Origin: JAJYZP01 sp049964535
GTDB lineage: Bacteria > Actinomycetota > Acidimicrobiia > Acidimicrobiales > Acidimicrobiaceae
Direction: 5' to 3'
Length of the DNA: 25,833 nucleotides
Assembly (NCBI GenBank): GCA_049964535.1
Contig: JBMFXG010000009.1
Coordinates: 1 to 25,833 of the forward strand
Shown: positions 25,066-25,833 of the stretch, piece by piece
Position numbering within the stretch: the first letter of the stretch is position 1
How the letters are laid out: each line of letters begins with the position of its first letter
Position numbers and translations under genes: made by a program
Notes under the pieces: generated by a model
The model's database searches: none
What the model was told of the DNA's origin: nothing
What the model saw: only the letters and a program-made list of their open reading frames with translations

Positions 25066-25833
25066 TACCCAGTCGCCTCCTTGAGTTTCGTTAGATCACG
25101 AATCTCATCACGCAGTTTCGCGGCGTATTCGAATCGCAGGTCGGCAGATGCCTGATGCATCTCTTCTTCTAAGGTGCGTATCAATCCAGACAACTCATCT
25201 TCACCAAGAGACCCGTAACTCTTCTCGACGCGCTTCTTGAGGTTCGGGACGGTCGTTCGTTCGTTCGGCCGCAACAGGTCCAAGATATCAGCGACTGCTT
25301 TTCGAATGGTCGTTGGATCGATACCGTGCTCTTCGTTATAGGCCTGCTGTAGTTGCCTGCGCCGATTCGTCTCTGAGATAGCTCTCTCCATCGACCTGGT
25401 AACCGTATCGGCATATAGGACCACGAAACCATTGACATTTCGAGCGGCACGACCGATCGTCTGAATTAACGATGTCTCGGATCGCAGGAAACCTTCCTTA
25501 TCCGCATCCAAAATAGCAACCAGTGATACTTCGGGGAGATCGAGCCCTTCACGAAGAAGATTGATACCGACCAAGATGTCAAACTCCCCGAGTCTCAAGC
25601 CACGGAGGATTTCAATTCGCTCGAGAGTATCGACGTTGGAATGGAGGTATCGCACTCGCAGTCCGAGTTCTACCAAGTAATCCGTCAGATCCTCTGCCAT
25701 CTTCTTGGTGAGGGTGGTCACCAAGACGCGATCGCCTTGATCGATTCGCGCCGTCGCCTCGCGCACGAGATCGTCAATTTGGCCCTGAGTTGGCCGGACC
25801 TCAACGTGAGGATCCATCAGGCCAGTCGGGCGG
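25065..25833 (-). CDS. uvrB: Excinuclease ABC subunit B, C-terminal part (5' end outside window)
   Basis: The frame is open to the window edge and covers the last ~255 residues. It begins at RPTGLMDPHVEVRP, well inside UvrB, and so lacks the Walker A domain and most of the beta-hairpin domain. The second helicase domain is present: VLVTTLTKKMAEDLTDYL, YLHSNVDTLERIE, LVGINLLREGLDLPEV, ILDADKEGFLRS and QTIGRAARN (motif VI). The C-terminal UVR domain (ADLRFEYAAKLRDEIRDLT) that contacts UvrC is intact. UvrB is loaded onto damaged DNA by UvrA and positions UvrC. The stop overlaps the downstream methyltransferase start. Confidence 0.97.
   Translation of the reverse strand, partial: RPTGLMDPHVEVRPTQGQIDDLVREATARIDQGDRVLVTTLTKKMAEDLTDYLVELGLRVRYLHSNVDTLERIEILRGLRLGEFDILVGINLLREGLDLPEVSLVAILDADKEGFLRSETSLIQTIGRAARNVNGFVVLYADTVTRSMERAISETNRRRQLQQAYNEEHGIDPTTIRKAVADILDLLRPNERTTVPNLKKRVEKSYGSLGEDELSGLIRTLEEEMHQASADLRFEYAAKLRDEIRDLTKLKEATG

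Overview
The window looks like chromosomal DNA from an actinobacterium. The anchors are the uvrB/uvrA/uvrC set, rapZ-yvcK and gap-pgk-tpiA-secG, all on the minus strand in an order typical of Actinobacteria. RapZ also carries the actinobacterial form of the Walker A loop (GAGRS, not GAGKS). Base composition looks moderate in GC by eye (not counted), which would suit a moderate-GC lineage such as Acidimicrobiia. That placement is inference.

Layout: (1) 1-4.0 kb: the 3' end of a plus-strand gene with an IPT/TIG-like C-terminus, a BrkB/YihY-type membrane protein, a polytopic GT-C-like membrane protein, and a divergent membrane-anchored extracytoplasmic protein of unknown function. (2) 4.2-6.3 kb: a fused two-domain ATPase of an oligopeptide-type ABC importer, with no permease or binding-protein genes beside it. 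(3) 6.47-8.28 kb: tRNA-Leu(GAG), then gene-poor DNA holding a decayed IS21-family istB, three TGGTC-headed repeats and a (ACCG)7 microsatellite. (4) 8.28-9.45 kb: a PatB/MalY-type PLP-dependent C-S lyase, then about 450 bp with only two doubtful small ORFs. (5) 9.9-20.95 kb, minus strand: uvrA, uvrC, a SAM methyltransferase, rapZ, yvcK, gap, pgk, tpiA, secG. (6) 20.95-22.56 kb: gene-poor DNA with a broken IS3-type transposase and a perfect 9-bp hairpin. (7) 22.57-25.83 kb, minus strand: uvrB (3' end), a second SAM methyltransferase and an MFS transporter.

How the genes work together: UvrA, UvrB and UvrC form the nucleotide excision repair incision system. RapZ and YvcK bind amino-sugar nucleotides or a regulatory RNA in known bacteria and tune cell-wall precursor supply. 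Gap, Pgk and TpiA are central glycolysis, and SecG is the small subunit of the Sec channel. The methyltransferase, rapZ and yvcK are joined by two successive ATGA stop/start overlaps, so they are probably translated in a coupled way. whiA, which often lies between yvcK and gap in Gram-positive genomes, is absent from that position.

I found no CRISPR array, prophage, toxin-antitoxin or defence system. The least ordinary features are the unknown methyltransferase fixed between uvrC and rapZ, the missing whiA, the two insertion-sequence scars, and the unknown secreted protein with a duplicated linker. Several start codons are revised from the longest ORF using Shine-Dalgarno position and gene overlap.
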